Shown here one piece after another: positions 11,321 through 22,539 of a stretch of DNA of 64,000 nt. Under the pieces are notes generated by a model. It was not told where the DNA came from and did no database searches. It worked only from the letters and a program-made list of their open reading frames with translations. The stretch is from Zygnema cylindricum (Eukaryota > Streptophyta > Zygnematophyceae > Zygnematales > Zygnemataceae). Position 1 is the first letter of the stretch. Each line of letters begins with the position of its first letter. A program made the translations under genes and the position numbers. The stretch is from positions 1-64,000 of the forward strand of contig JBBHKE010003400.1 in NCBI GenBank assembly GCA_037447655.1, given 5' to 3'.

Positions 11321-13086
11321 GGTTTGTTTCTTGTAAAAACAAGAATTCTTGTAAGATGTAGTATAATTTAGGAAACATCTCAAATTCTGAGTGGGAAAAG
11401 ACCAAACGTTTTACAGATGAAAATGAAATGAAAGATTTGTATGTGGCCAGATGTAGAGAGGAGTTGGAAAGTCGGAGGGTTGTTAGTATTATTTGGGAAA
11501 TAAGTGGGAGAGAAGTCTTTAGTCTGTTTTTGATGGTATAGGAACTATTCTATTTAGAAGAACATGCGCTTTTGTTTCGAAGTCAATATTGGAATTTTCT
11601 GTGAATTATGAGTGTAGTAAACTAATATTTTTTTGTGTTCGGTTTGTTTTTTCTCCTTCTATACTTCCCTGTCCTTAACATGGGCGGTGATGTTGTTCTG
11701 TTTCTTTTGAAGGATGGTTTGTGAATAAGAGAAGATATGTCACTGATTTGTGTTTTTCCTCGAAAAAAATGTAAAATGTTTAGTAATGCACATCAAGGTA
11801 ATTACACTGTCGACATTTTACCATTGTTTTTAACTGTAAATAATGCTTGTGTACTTTTGTGTTATTTTTGGACGATTTTCCCTAAAACTGGACAATTTAC
11901 AAAGTTGCTGCTCTATCATCCGGATAGAAAAATATTTTAATGTTGAATGTTGCAGCTCATTAATAAGGATTTAGAGGTATGTTTTCACACAAAAATGTGT
12001 AAAGTGTTAAGCAACGATTATACAATCTCGCAAATCATATACTGTACAAACTTTATATTTTGTGCGCACAAGATACGTTGTAAGAAAGGATGGAGTTCTT
12101 GCCCCCACTGTCAGCGTAAATGTCTGGTAATCGGGAAGTTTCTGGATAATTAGAAGCAACTCCGATCATGCCTGCTTTATCCTCAGTAGCACAAGTCTAT
12201 GTTCTGGAGAGCTCGAGTATGACTTTCGCTAGGAAGAATTGTGATTGTGAAAGTCCGTACAAGATATAACTCATATGTACAAACACTATACAAGGTAACT
12301 ATGTAAAGATAACAATGTATGACATTCCCAAATTGTTTGGCACATTAGACTTAAGGATTGGACATTGGAGCAAATGAACAATTTGAAAATTAATTGCGTT
12401 GAGCCAAAAACACGGCGGTCTGCCGGAAATGACGGATAATACAATTCCACTCAAAAAATTTATGGGTTCCAATACCGGATTTTGTTCAAATTAAACCCGG
12501 GAGACTACAATGTATCGCCAAAACCGATCAAAGTAACGCATATACAAGTGTTGCCATCTACAAGGGAGTGTCTCTCCTTCTCTCCCTCTCCCCCCTCTCT
12601 CCGTCTCTCCCTTCCTTTCCCTGTGGGAGGAAATAATCTCCTCTCCCACGAAGATAGGGACCTTTTAAATTCGACAAAGGCATTTTATCCATCACCCTTC
12701 TTTCATGCACAAAGATTAAAACACGATATTTATTAAAATACAACATTTATTAAAAACGCAATCAAAAAAAGAACACAGCAAAAATGTATCAAAAATAGTG
12801 CACAAAAAGACGTGCACAAAAAAATGCACATCAAAAAAATGAGAAGCCGAATAAGTTGTCGAAACAAACAGCCATTTTATAGCTTCGGAATTACTCGTAA
12901 AACCCTAAAAAATCCTAATAGCCCTCTCAGCCTTTCCAACACTCAAACGAAAGGCAAATGATACTTCGAAACAATTAATTTCCCTTAAGAAGGAAAAAAA
13001 AAAATCACTGACCAAAAAACATCGCTTCCCTTTTTGCAAACTCGTTACCGCTTTTGACAATTCCCTCTCGATAAACCTTTTCACTC
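11321..13086. other. convergent 3' flanks of two genes, no further gene seen
   Basis: Contains the 3' UTRs of pyruvate kinase (+) and histidyl-tRNA synthetase (-), whose stops are about 2 kb apart. A CT-rich block lies at 12568-12615 and a run of short repeats of the kind AAAAATGCACA at 12780-12840. Two blocks, 11745-11800 and 11975-12020, look like diverged copies of each other. No reading frame here looks coding. Confidence 0.5.
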
Positions 13087-16000
13087 TTAAACCCGTGTCC
13101 GACCCAACTTCACCTTCATAACTTCCACCAGCTCCTCTCTCTTCACTTCCTCCTCCACCCTTTGAGTCAAATCCTTAATCTTGACCTTCCCACTTGCGAG
13201 CTCGTCCGATCCGAAAATAACCATCCACGGGATTCCTCCCTTATTCGCATATTCAAGTTGTTTTTGCATATTGGACGTGAGATTGAAAACATATTCGGCG
13301 TTAATTCCTCCTTTCCATAGTTCCGATGCCATTTCCATTCGCATTTTTAAAAGATTTGGTCCAATACTCGCCACAAGGACGTCCGTATGAGTGGCTCGGA
13401 CGGCCTGGTTATTGTACGGAAAATTATTAAAAAAACATATTTATTTCAGTATCCAAAAACAATTTTCAAAAGCATGTTGTTGACATATTGTTGTCATTGT
13501 TGTTTCATTATCCAAAAACAATCTCCAAAAACATATTGCTAACATATTGTTGTTGTTGTTGTTGTTTTTGTTGTTGTTATTGTTATGTCAGTTGTTGTTG
13601 TTGTTATTGTTATTTCAGTTGCTGTTGTTGTTGTTTTAATCCAAAAACATATTAATTCATAAGACAGTAAAAAATCATAATAAACAATCAAAACGCCTAA
13701 AAACGACGGTGGTAAACTCACTACACAAGGATAATAGTAGCAGTTAAAAAGTGGAAAAAAATGAAGTCCCAAAGCATAAAAGAGGGAGACATTTGTGACA
13801 AACCTGAAATCTCAAAAACATGAAACAGGCAAAATTTGAAGTTTTAAAGCATAAACGAGGAAGAAAAAAAAAAAGTGAGAACAATGAAGTCCGGAAGCAT
13901 AAAAGGGCAGAAAATAGTGAAGTGGGAGTTTGAAAACATAGAACAAGACTGAAATAGAAGGAAAAATGGAGCCTCGAAGCACAAAACAGGCAAAAATTAT
14001 AGTGGAAAAACAAAGTCTAAAAACGTGGCAAAAAAAGTGTGGGGAAAATGATGTCCTACCCCTTGTTCTTTAGCCTGGGCCTCCATTATGGTAAAAACTC
14101 GTTCGATTCCTAAACTCATTCCCACCGCGGGAACCGCTTTTCCACTAAACATTCCCACTAGATTATCGTATCGACCTCCCGCTGAAATGGAACCAACCTT
14201 CACTTTCCTCAAAAAGAAAGAGTCAGAAAATCACAGTTTTAAGAATAGGATAATCTCAGAATCTACACCGTGAATCGTTATTAGAGTAACGAAACTACCA
14301 GGGTGGGGGTTTTATTTGTGTTAATAACTCTAGTTCAGTTCCAAATGACGTGGCTGTTTTTGAACCGTTTAAAGAATTTGCGTTAAGGAGAAAACAGTAT
14401 TATTGACGCTTTTTTGTGGCCAGAGGGCAAAAAAAACCGGCATCGAATCAGTTTTCAGTTTTTGGAGTATTTTGCCACTTGTTTCAGCTTTTCAGCTATT
14501 GTTTGTTTTTTTTCCCCAGGTTTGTTTTCAATAATTGACATATTCCCTCACACCTCTCTCGATACCTTATCAACTTGAGAGAGCATTTTAATTGCACCGA
14601 GACTAAATTTTAACTCATATGCTCGTTACTATTTTTTGCAGTTCACTCATGTTTTATTTGTCATCTTACACTTTTGTACAGTTTTATAAACATTTGAGCA
14701 CCCTCGAAACAGTGTACATAGTCATACTAAGTGAGTAATGTCAACCAAAAAAAAAACACGTAAAATGGGACTAAAAAATGGAGTCTATTTGGAAACATAA
14801 ACAAGGAAATACCTGTGATTCTCCTTTAAAAACCGCCTCGAATATCATTCCCGTATAATAATCGAGTCCGCGAGCTAGACTGAGATCAAAAACGATTCGA
14901 TGAATTCCTCCCAAAGCTTGGAGATAGTCAAAAAGGAGACCAAGTTCCTCCAAAGCAGTCATGGATCCTTCATGTCCCGAAAAAGGACCATTAGAGGCTC
15001 TTAACTCTTCAAGAAGAGCCATCGGTTCTCCTCTTTTTACTACAAATTTTCCAATTTTATCCGCAACTTCCTCCGTTAAACCTTTCTCTACCACCTGTCC
15101 TCCAATTGGAACCAAATTAATACACCACGCACAGTAATTAGCGTGAACCGTAGTCATATTAAAAACTTTTTTCTTCTTTTTCAAGGAAGTAGTCATTTTC
15201 AGTGCCTTTTTTCTCTTCTTTTGAAGTCTCCGGAATTAAAAAGGTTTCGATCTAAAAAAAAAAGACAAGAAGTGGCCATGCGAGCCATTTTTTACGTACA
15301 TGATTTTTTGAAATGGACCACAGTATTTCTCATCCTATTAATAATTAGTCCATCCACAGCAATTGCTATGGACAGTGGTAGTATGTGAAAACTTTCATTT
15401 GCATGAAAACTAAAACTCTTTTATCAATATTTTGCTCGTCAAAGAAATAAAGAAAAGACAAAAAAGATGACAGGTGAGAAAAATTCACCATTGCTGTCCT
15501 TACTACCTCCCAGGGCTCCTTATCAAACTTGTCAAAAAAAAAGTGAAAAAAAAGGAAACAAAGGAAAAAAGAAAAACCGAAAAAAACAAAAAAAATGACA
15601 GATGAGAAATGTTCACCATTTCCGTCCTCACTGCCTCCCAGGGCTCCTTGTCGAGTTTATCGATAGCGGAACAGATAGGACGAAATTTCGAAGCTGGTAC
15701 TCCGCAAATGTCCAACATCCCATCCAAAAGACACCTGTGGTTTAACTTTATCTGAAAGTACAAAAGAAAAATAATAGAAAATGATAAGAAAACAAAAAAC
15801 AAACAAATAAACAAACAACCAGATGGAGAAAAAAAAACAAAAAAAGCACGATTAGAACCACACAAAAACAGAAATCAGAGGACAAAGATTGACCGAGGCA
15901 TTGTTTATAAGCAAGAAATCTAACCGAAAAGGCTGGTGTTGAAATTTAGTAGACATAAAGGACTTAATCAACACCAAACTTTAAACGATTAAACAAACTG

Positions 16001-19000
16001 AGACCACACAATCAAATTGTCAAACGACCATAAAATAATCTTCCACTCTTTTTTTTAATATATGCAATACATATCAAGTTTAGAAGGTCAAATGAAATGC
16101 TCTTTTAATCCGATAGTCGAGAATGTGTGCTTAGAAAAAAATAAATAAATGAATAAATAAACCTCATAATCCCCAATTACGAGTCCATCTCATGCAATAC
16201 ATACCATGTTTAGAAGGTGAAATAAAATATTCTTTCATCGCAATAATCAATTAGCAACAAATAAATAAACGAATAGACAAATAAAATACCTCGTAATCCC
16301 CAATAGCGAGCTCATCCAAAAGCTCCGTAAGTACTTTCAACACTTCTGAATCCGCGACCATTGATGGATATTGACCCGCGATGTCAAAATCACATTGATA
16401 AAATTCACGATAACGTCCTCGGGCCATTTGTGGATTGTCTCGTCTATAAACTCGAGCAATTTGATACCGTTTAATATTGCCAAGGGGGTGCATAGCCAAG
16501 TAACGAGCAAACGGTACCGTTAAGTCGTACCGTAGAGACAAAATCTCACCGCCCTGTCAAGAAAAAGGTAGGTTCCAAGAAGGTTCCAGGAGGGTTCCAG
16601 TCAGATTCTCCATTCATAATTGTTCCTGGGTAATTTCTGGAGGTGGGATGTCGCAATTTTTTAGCACAAATTGTTGGTTACGGGCGTGAACAGCTTAATT
16701 AATAAATATTCCTGCAACTTTTTCGGTGAGATGTTAGTATTTCACAACATAAACTGCCGATTAAGGACGTGAAAGAAACTGATTCGACCCTCAATTCAAC
16801 TGGTTCTGTGTTTAACCGACAGAAGAGATTGAAAAATCACTTTTAATTTCCTGTGGTACAGAAAGATTACAGTATCCGCCATAGTATTTTTTATCACATG
16901 ACAAACCTTGAACTCCATCGCTTTTTCATTTTTTGTTTGTGTATTTGCTATATGTGGTTTTACCCTTGTTTAAAGCCTCAAAACACATGGCAGTCACATG
17001 CATCGTCATAACGATGGCCTTCTATAAGCACATTAATCTCTAAATACAAGTTTTAACTGCACTACTTGAACCATAGTTTAACTGTGCAAAAATCTTTGGA
17101 AGCTCTATATGTGGTCTCCTCGTACTGCACGCGTATTATACTCGAAAAAATCTTAAACGTCGCGAATAGTAGGGAGTCACATCATAAAGCGTTTCCAATT
17201 GTTTCGCACATTTGAATTGTGTAGAGAACCGAAGCCGGCGATTATGGATGTATAATTATCTGACATATCTAAGAAAATGTATTTGCCGTATATGTTGGGC
17301 CCCAGAATTTAGTGTCTCCAATGACCATGACGATGATGACGACTTTTTTGCTGGCTTTCAAAACGGAACAGCTCAGCTGCTATGTATGCCGACTTGTTTT
17401 GCCTTCTTGCCGTCCCTCTCTCCCTCCCTCCATCCCTCCCTTTCTCCCTCCAGCCCTCCCTTTCTCCCTCCCAATCTGCCCTGTCTCCCTCCCTCCTCGC
17501 TAAAATATGAATGCCAAGCCCTCCAATGTGAATTTCGGGATTGCGCATGGAAATTCCATGCAGCAATTTTTATTTTTTGTAGTTTAGGAAGTTACTTTTA
17601 GTGAAGGAAGAACCAATTTTTTTTTTGTATTGTTAGCGAAGTTGAGTCTGGTGTCTATTGGAGCTTTCGCATCATATTTTTGAAATAAGGTATGGGCATA
17701 TCTTATTTCCATATCTTATGGAAATCTTCCTGTGTGGTACTTTCAAGTTGCAATAACTTTTGGAAAACAGAATGTTAATGATTTATGAATCCACAAAACC
17801 ATCTGCAAAATCTTGAACAGGCCGGGTTTTCCACTAAAAGTACCTTGCCTTCAATTCATCAGATTTCCACTTTGGAATACCTTCAATTCATCAATTTTCC
17901 ACTAAAAGTACCTTCAACTAATCAGTTTTCCACTCAGAGTACCTTCAACTCATCAATTCTCCACTCTAAGTGCCTTCAGTTCATCAATTTCCCACTAAAA
18001 TTACATTCAATTCATCAATTTCCACTGAAGTACCTTCAATTCATCAATTTTCCAGTAAAAGTACCTTCAATTCATCAATTTTCCACTTAGAAGTACCTCC
18101 AATTCATCAATTTTCAGCTAAAAGTCCCCTCCAATCATCAATTTTCACAAAAAGTGCCTTTAATTCACCAATTTTCCACCATATGTACCTTCGATTCACC
18201 GAATTTTGACTTAGAAGTACCTCCAATTCATCGTTTTTTACTAAAAGCACCTTCAATTCATCAGTTTTCCACTAAAAGTGTCTCCTACCTGGTCAGCAAG
18301 ATCGTATATAAGCTTGGAGTCCTCCCCATATTTGCCCGTCAATGTCTCCCTCAATTCGAAAACTGGAGTGTCAATCTCCACTCCACCATGGCGTTTAAAA
18401 ACATCGGTAATAATCCGGAAAGCCTTCTCCCGAATCGCCATTTGCTCTGGCAGAAAATCTCGAGTTCCCTGCCTCACGTCTCCGGCCCCATTCCCTTCTC
18501 CCTCTTTCAGGGTTTTTATCAGGGTGTTTTAAGGGTTTCTTAAAGGTTTTTAAGGGTTTCTTAGTGCCTTAGTTCCTCTCTCCACGGTCTCCCACATGAT
18601 CCTCCAAAATGATCTCATTTATGTGAAGTTTTGTAAAGCAGAGAAGGAGCCTGTGGCAAAGTTCTGTGGCCTCAGTACACGGCCCACCACTATTAGAGTA
18701 AAGGTAATATTAGTGTAAATGCGAAATTAGAATGCGTAATACTAACTTAGTGTAGGGAAACGTGGCGGACTTTACTCCACTCCCTTAAATAATGTTATTA
18801 ACACTATTTGACAATTCCCGACCAAAAAAACTCATGAAAGAATAAGTCTGGTTAACTCTAACAGCAATGGTCGGCGAAGTGTAACCAATGGCTGGGGGAA
18901 AACCAACTCTGGCGTGAAACTTTTGGCAATTAATTGTACACTGCCCATTGCTATTAGTGTAAAACACTAATTCGGCCGTGGCTTTTTTTGACCAAAAAAC

Positions 19001-20349
19001 ATAAATTAGTGTAAACACTCTTTAGTTAAGTGACCCATAATGAGCCAAGTTGCAAAACAGAATTCAGTGTAGTTAACTACGATTAAGTACTAGCGCTAAT
19101 AATTCCCTAACTCTAATAGCCATGGGCGGTGTACCTTGGCAATTTTTGGAACTCGACGAGAATCGTTGCTTTCAATGGCCGTCTTGAGAGCCTCTAACAA
19201 TGGAGTTAGATTTCCCTCCCTCGGGTCAAAAACCGCGGCAACCGCATCGACTTCATCATAAAGGGGAGAATCGGGACGACTCAACACTTCATCTAAAAAC
19301 TGTTTTAAAATACCAGTGCCACGACCAAGTATAGGTTTCCCTCCTCCTTTTCCCTTCTTCCCTTCTTTTCCTTCCTTTCCTTTGCTCTCTTTTGACTTTT
19401 CTGTGCCTCCTCCTCCTACGGTTGCTCCACGCATTTGTAAAATTCTATACGCCAGGACAGCCTCTAAAGCAAGAACCATCCTGGTAACTTCTACTGTATC
19501 GAAAGTTTCTCTTGCAACAAGTAAACCAGGAAGACTCTCCAAACCTTCAACTGATGCATTTGCCATTTGCTCCGCCACTGTAAGAGACTCCCTTTTAACA
19601 GCCTCCACTGTTTCTTCAGTCTGTCTTAATGCAGCTTCCAACTCCTCTCTTCTTTTACCATCCTTAGAATGAATTCCATTCAAAGCATCGCCACCCTCTC
19701 CTGAAGAACCCAAAGCTGAACCCTGTAGCTCTAAACCCTGTAGCTGATCACCAAGGTACAAAATCCTGTCACGACTACGAGCCAGAAGAGGCAACAACAG
19801 TTGCAGCGCTATTGCCAGTTGATTAATCGCCATAGGAGAACTGATATTGTCTCCTCCCTTACTGCTGCTTTCAACCCTAACCCTATTACTGGAGTTTGAC
19901 TCCACCCTCATACTACTCATGGCCATTTTCAGCACTTCTCTCAACGGTCCATGGTACTGAGGAACAGAATTCACAGCCAATAAATTTGAGCCTCCCTTTC
20001 TAGGGTTTACACAGGTAGAACCTGCCAGCAAGGACCGTAAATCAGATGCTACTTCAGTTTGTCCTTTGTGTCCGATTCCTTGCTCATGGCTCTCTGCATC
20101 AAAAGAAGAAACTAAAGCTGAAACAGCTTCACATGTCAAAGCCGCCACAGCGTCAGATACTGCCAAAAGAGCCTGTCCGGACCGTACAGCTAGCGCTCCC
20201 ACACCAAAATATCCTCCCTCACTCCCTTCTTTTATGGCTTCCACCTCCTCCTTTGTCAGCCTTGGGAATCTGATTCCATCGGAATTCAAAACGTCTATCC
20301 ATGGCGAAGATTCTTGAACGGCAGTAGACGCTTGTGCGTTGGAAGCCAT
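13087..20349 (-). CDS. histidyl-tRNA synthetase, plant cytosolic type (7 exons)
   Basis: Class II synthetase charging tRNA-His with histidine. Exons in order of transcription: 20349-19135, 18468-18289, 16553-16290, 15751-15617, 15094-14813, 14197-14060, 13404-13087, all phase 0, 843 aa. Residues 1-~390 are the plant-specific N-terminal extension, ending in a Lys/Gly/Glu-rich linker near residue 330. The catalytic core follows: [10 protein letters not shown], motif 1 in exon 2 ([13 protein letters not shown]), motif 2 in exon 3 (RRDNP...[15 protein letters not shown], ~502-525), histidine motifs [11 protein letters not shown] (~670) and SAGGRYDNL (~697), motif 3 [11 protein letters not shown] (~716). 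The last exon is the anticodon-binding domain. The frame opens upstream of 20349 only with a GTG, so the first ATG (GCCATGGCT) is the start. The exon 2 acceptor is poor (GAGGCAG in purine-rich sequence) but is the only one that keeps the family sequence. Length is close to the ~880 aa of the Arabidopsis enzyme. Confidence 0.95.
13540..13645 (-). repeat. (GTT)n-like trinucleotide tract, intron 6
   Basis: GTT/GTTATT repeats on the plus strand, interrupted, in the last intron of the histidyl-tRNA synthetase gene. Just before it, ~13445-13550, a ~60 bp segment containing TATCCAAAAACAAT is present twice. Confidence 0.85.
13745..14045 (-). repeat. degenerate ~55-bp tandem repeat, intron 6
   Basis: Five or six imperfect units, each with GTGGAAAAA, (A)ATGAAGTCC and AAAGCATAAAA-GAGG-like blocks (plus strand). 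A related block, ATGGAGTCTATTTGGAAACA, lies at 14778-14800 directly beyond the exon 5 donor in the neighbouring intron. The long frame across the array on the minus strand is a low-complexity by-product. Confidence 0.65.
15465..15533 (-). repeat. decayed copy of the 3' end of exon 4 and its donor, intron 4
   Basis: About 70 bp that align nearly gap-free with 15592-15660, including the block CCTCCCAGGGCTCCTT and the donor neighbourhood (TTCACCAT). It is shifted by ~127 bp into the intron. Several substitutions break the frame. Confidence 0.85.
16060..16317 (-). repeat. ~127-bp tandem duplication that captures the exon 3 donor
   Basis: The block 16060-16190 resembles 16190-16317: both have ATGCAATACATA, TTTAGAAGGT, an AAATAAATAAAYGAATA stretch and then CCTCATAATCCCCAATTACG (decayed) against CCTCGTAATCCCCAATAGCG (true exon 3 end). 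The duplicate therefore contains ~25 bp of exon and the 5' splice site. Confidence 0.8.
17400..17500. repeat. CCCT/CTCC-rich tract, intron 2
   Basis: Low-complexity pyrimidine run (plus strand) in the 1.8 kb second intron of the histidyl-tRNA synthetase gene. The rest of 16560-17830 shows no recognisable element. Confidence 0.8.
17835..18285 (-). repeat. ~31-bp minisatellite abutting the exon 2 donor
   Basis: About 14 units with the core CTTCAATTCATCAATTTTCC and then ACTAAAAGTAC (plus strand), 28-32 bp each with substitutions. The last unit ends at the exon 2 donor (exon end 18289), so the array begins within ~5-10 bases of the intron start in transcript direction. Confidence 0.9.
18678..18881. 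mobile_element. TA-flanked miniature inverted-repeat element, intron 1 of histidyl-tRNA synthetase
   Basis: Ends CACGGCCCACCACTATTAGA and (reverse complement of the other end) CACTTCGCCGACCATTGCTG, both followed by TTAGAGT-like sequence, flanked by TA on each side (18676-18677 and 18882-18883). About 204 bp, no coding capacity. Same family as the elements at 18939, 20937, 35208 and 54488. A TA target is known for Tc1/mariner-type elements; the family assignment is inference. Confidence 0.75.
18939..19131. mobile_element. TA-flanked miniature element inserted at the exon 1 5' splice site
   Basis: Left end CACTGCCCATTGCTATTAGT, right end (reverse complement) CACCGCCCATGGCTATTAGA; flanking TA at 18937-18938 and 19132-19133. 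The right TA supplies the T of the GT donor of histidyl-tRNA synthetase exon 1 (exon end 19135, donor bases 19134-19133). About 193 bp, non-coding. Confidence 0.85.
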
Positions 20350-20789
20350 GGCTACCGAGGCAGCTTTCAGCAAGGTCACTCTTTACAATTTAGGGCCGTT
20401 GGAGGAAGAACTTTTCCCTGCTCGGTTCGGTTCGGCTGGGCTCGGATCGGATCGAATCGGCAGAATCGGTTTCATCTTTGAATCGACTTATCTCGACGAA
20501 TTAGCCAGAGATCGCAAAAGTCTATACCCCAAACCAGAGGTCGCAAACGGTCAACCGAAACCGCGACCGACCGTTAACCGACCGCCCGCGCCGGATCCGG
20601 AACGGATTCGGTTGCCAAATTTTGGGGGTCGGGCGGTTACGGTCGGTTGACTCACCAGGAAAAAAAAAACGGTCAGTTACGGTCGGTCAAACAAAAAACC
20701 AAAAAAAAATGAAAATTTTGTACTTTTTTTTTCCAACATTATTGTTCTTTGTACTTTTGGTATCGTGGAAGTACGTGGCATCATGATTA

Positions 20790-21245
20790 GCGTCGCAAAT
20801 CTGACACGGTACTAACACTATTCATTTCGCGAATCTTACAAAACGCGACAAAGCGTCGCAAATCTGACACGGTAGTACACTATTCATTTCGAAAATCTTA
20901 GAGAACGCGACAAAGCGTCTCAAATATGACACGGTACACCGCCAATCGCTATTAGAGTCAAGGATTACATAGCGTCAAAAAAAAATTATCGTCATTGATT
21001 CTAATTTAGTACCTGAGACGTGGCAGATTATGGTACACCTACTTAAATAGCGATATTAATTGTATTTCAGGTTTTTTTTTTTGAAAAAAGGGCACCGAAT
21101 TGGCGTTATATACTCTAATAGCGATAGGCGGTGTAGTACAATATTCATTTCGCAAATCTTAGGCAACGCGACAAAGCGTCGTAAATCTGACACAGTAGTA
21201 CAATATTCATTTCGCAAATCTTAGGGAACGCGACAAATCGTAATT
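20790..21245. repeat. 63-bp tandem array, split by a miniature element
   Basis: Units start GCGTCGCAAATCTGACACGG and contain ATTCATTTCGCAAATCTTA; starts at 20790, 20853, 20915 and 21176, with a partial unit after. The 197-bp element at 20937 interrupts the third unit. Confidence 0.85.
20937..21133. mobile_element. TA-flanked miniature element inside the 63-bp array
   Basis: Ends CACCGCCAATCGCTATTAGA and (reverse complement) CACCGCCTATCGCTATTAGA, TA at 20935-20936 and 21134-21135. The neighbouring intact unit reads GACACGGTAGTAC across the insertion point, which gives the empty site directly. Confidence 0.9.
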
Positions 21246-22539
21246 ATTGGCTTATTCCGTCGTACATTGATTAATTTTGTACTTTTTCGGTTACGGGCGG
21301 GCACGGTTAGTCGCGAAAAATCAAGATTCGGTTAATTTTTTTTTCGTAACGACGGTCGGTTAACGGTTAACAATTTTGGAGCGTGACAAAACTCGGTCGG
21401 GCGTTGGTTACTCAGATTTTGAAAAAAAAAAAACGGTCGGTTTCGGGTATGAAATTTCGACCTCTGCCCCAAACCGACAAAAAAGATATTTTCAAAATTT
21501 GAATACCCGATACCCGACCGGGTTATGTCACGCTCCTAAATTGTTAACTGTTACCCGATACGTGCTTAAGAAAATAAAAGTTAACCGAAACTCGATTTCC
21601 CGCGACTACCCGTACCCCTCCGTACCCGAATAAGTACCAAATTAATGGTACATCTCCCTTATACCTTCCATGATACCAAAAGTACAAAGTACAATAATGT
21701 TGTATATTATGGACACTACAATACAGAACCAACGAAACCTTCAACTTTTTTCGTTTCTTGCTTACCCGACCATACCCGAATTTGTTTTTCTTTTTTGAAT
21801 CACCCGGCAGAGTGCAGCCGCCCCCCAAAAATTGGCACCAGAATCCGTTCCGGATCGGACACGAGCCGACGGGTACGGATTCGCGTACCCGATTGCGACA
21901 TCTACTGTTGGCTTATCTCGACGAAATACCTCATCCACCTGCTTTTTTGCTTACGACAACTCACAAATAGCAACAGATATTTTGGGAGTGCAACTTTGAC
22001 ATAACATGCCAAGCAATCTTTAAAAAAAATCGTCACAAAAATAAAGAAAGATGATACTTTTCCATGTTTAAGTTTTTGACATGTTTGTGTATTTTAAACG
22101 CTACGTACATACACGCTAGCTCAATGCCCTAAGGTACGCATTAGAAGGGAATCCGTAGGAATCTCAATGACTTTATTCAAAGATTCGCCTTTCCTAAACC
22201 ACACCGCCAAGGTGGTCTAACACCGCTCCCAATTCCACAAATGATCATAATTTTCTTTTCCAGTTGGATATTGAAATAACAAATCTTTATTACAAAGCGC
22301 GATGGAAAAACCATGAAGGTGCAAAAGGGGTAACAAAAAGAAAAATAACATTTAAAGACTACAAGAAGCAACAGGGACTATAACAAAACAAAACAAACAA
22401 ACAAATGAGGAAACCAAAGGTAACTAGGTGAACTTGCAAGAATAAAAAAACTACCAAAGATGATTAAACAAAAAAAGGAAACCCACTCTATATGATACCC
22501 CACAACCCTAACAAACTAAATTCCACACCCCCGAAGATC

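Larger units (their letters stand above)
20535..21466. mobile_element. inner hAT-like element with perfect 8-bp target duplication
   Basis: Begins CAGAGGTCGCAAACGG, ends TTTCGACCTCTG; flanked by CCCCAAAC at 20527-20534 and 21467-21474 (8 of 8). The uninterrupted copy at 28536 has a single CCCCAAAC at this place, confirming the insertion. The interior holds a tandem array and another miniature element but no transposase. Confidence 0.9.
20506..21907. mobile_element. outer hAT-like miniature element, interrupted
   Basis: Starts CAGAGATCGCAAAAG, ends TTGCGACATCTACTG; removing the inner insertion leaves ~460 bp that match the uninterrupted copy at 28536-28996 and the copy at 54720-55185. The flanks share a 17-bp near-repeat (CTTATCTCGACGAATTA at 20487-20503 and 21912-21928), longer than the 8 bp of hAT elements, so its origin is unclear. 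The element begins only ~155 bp upstream of the histidyl-tRNA synthetase ATG. Confidence 0.75.

Noticed and set aside
13744-14013. Minus-strand frame rich in Phe/Leu/Cys in the last intron of histidyl-tRNA synthetase
   Set aside because: It is the translation of a degenerate tandem repeat and lies inside an intron whose flanking exons join perfectly in frame.
20339-20650. Plus-strand frame of 103 codons overlapping the start of histidyl-tRNA synthetase in antisense
   Set aside because: It lies partly in antisense to a firm exon and then runs into the hAT-like element; composition follows the CGG-type repeat and transposon end.
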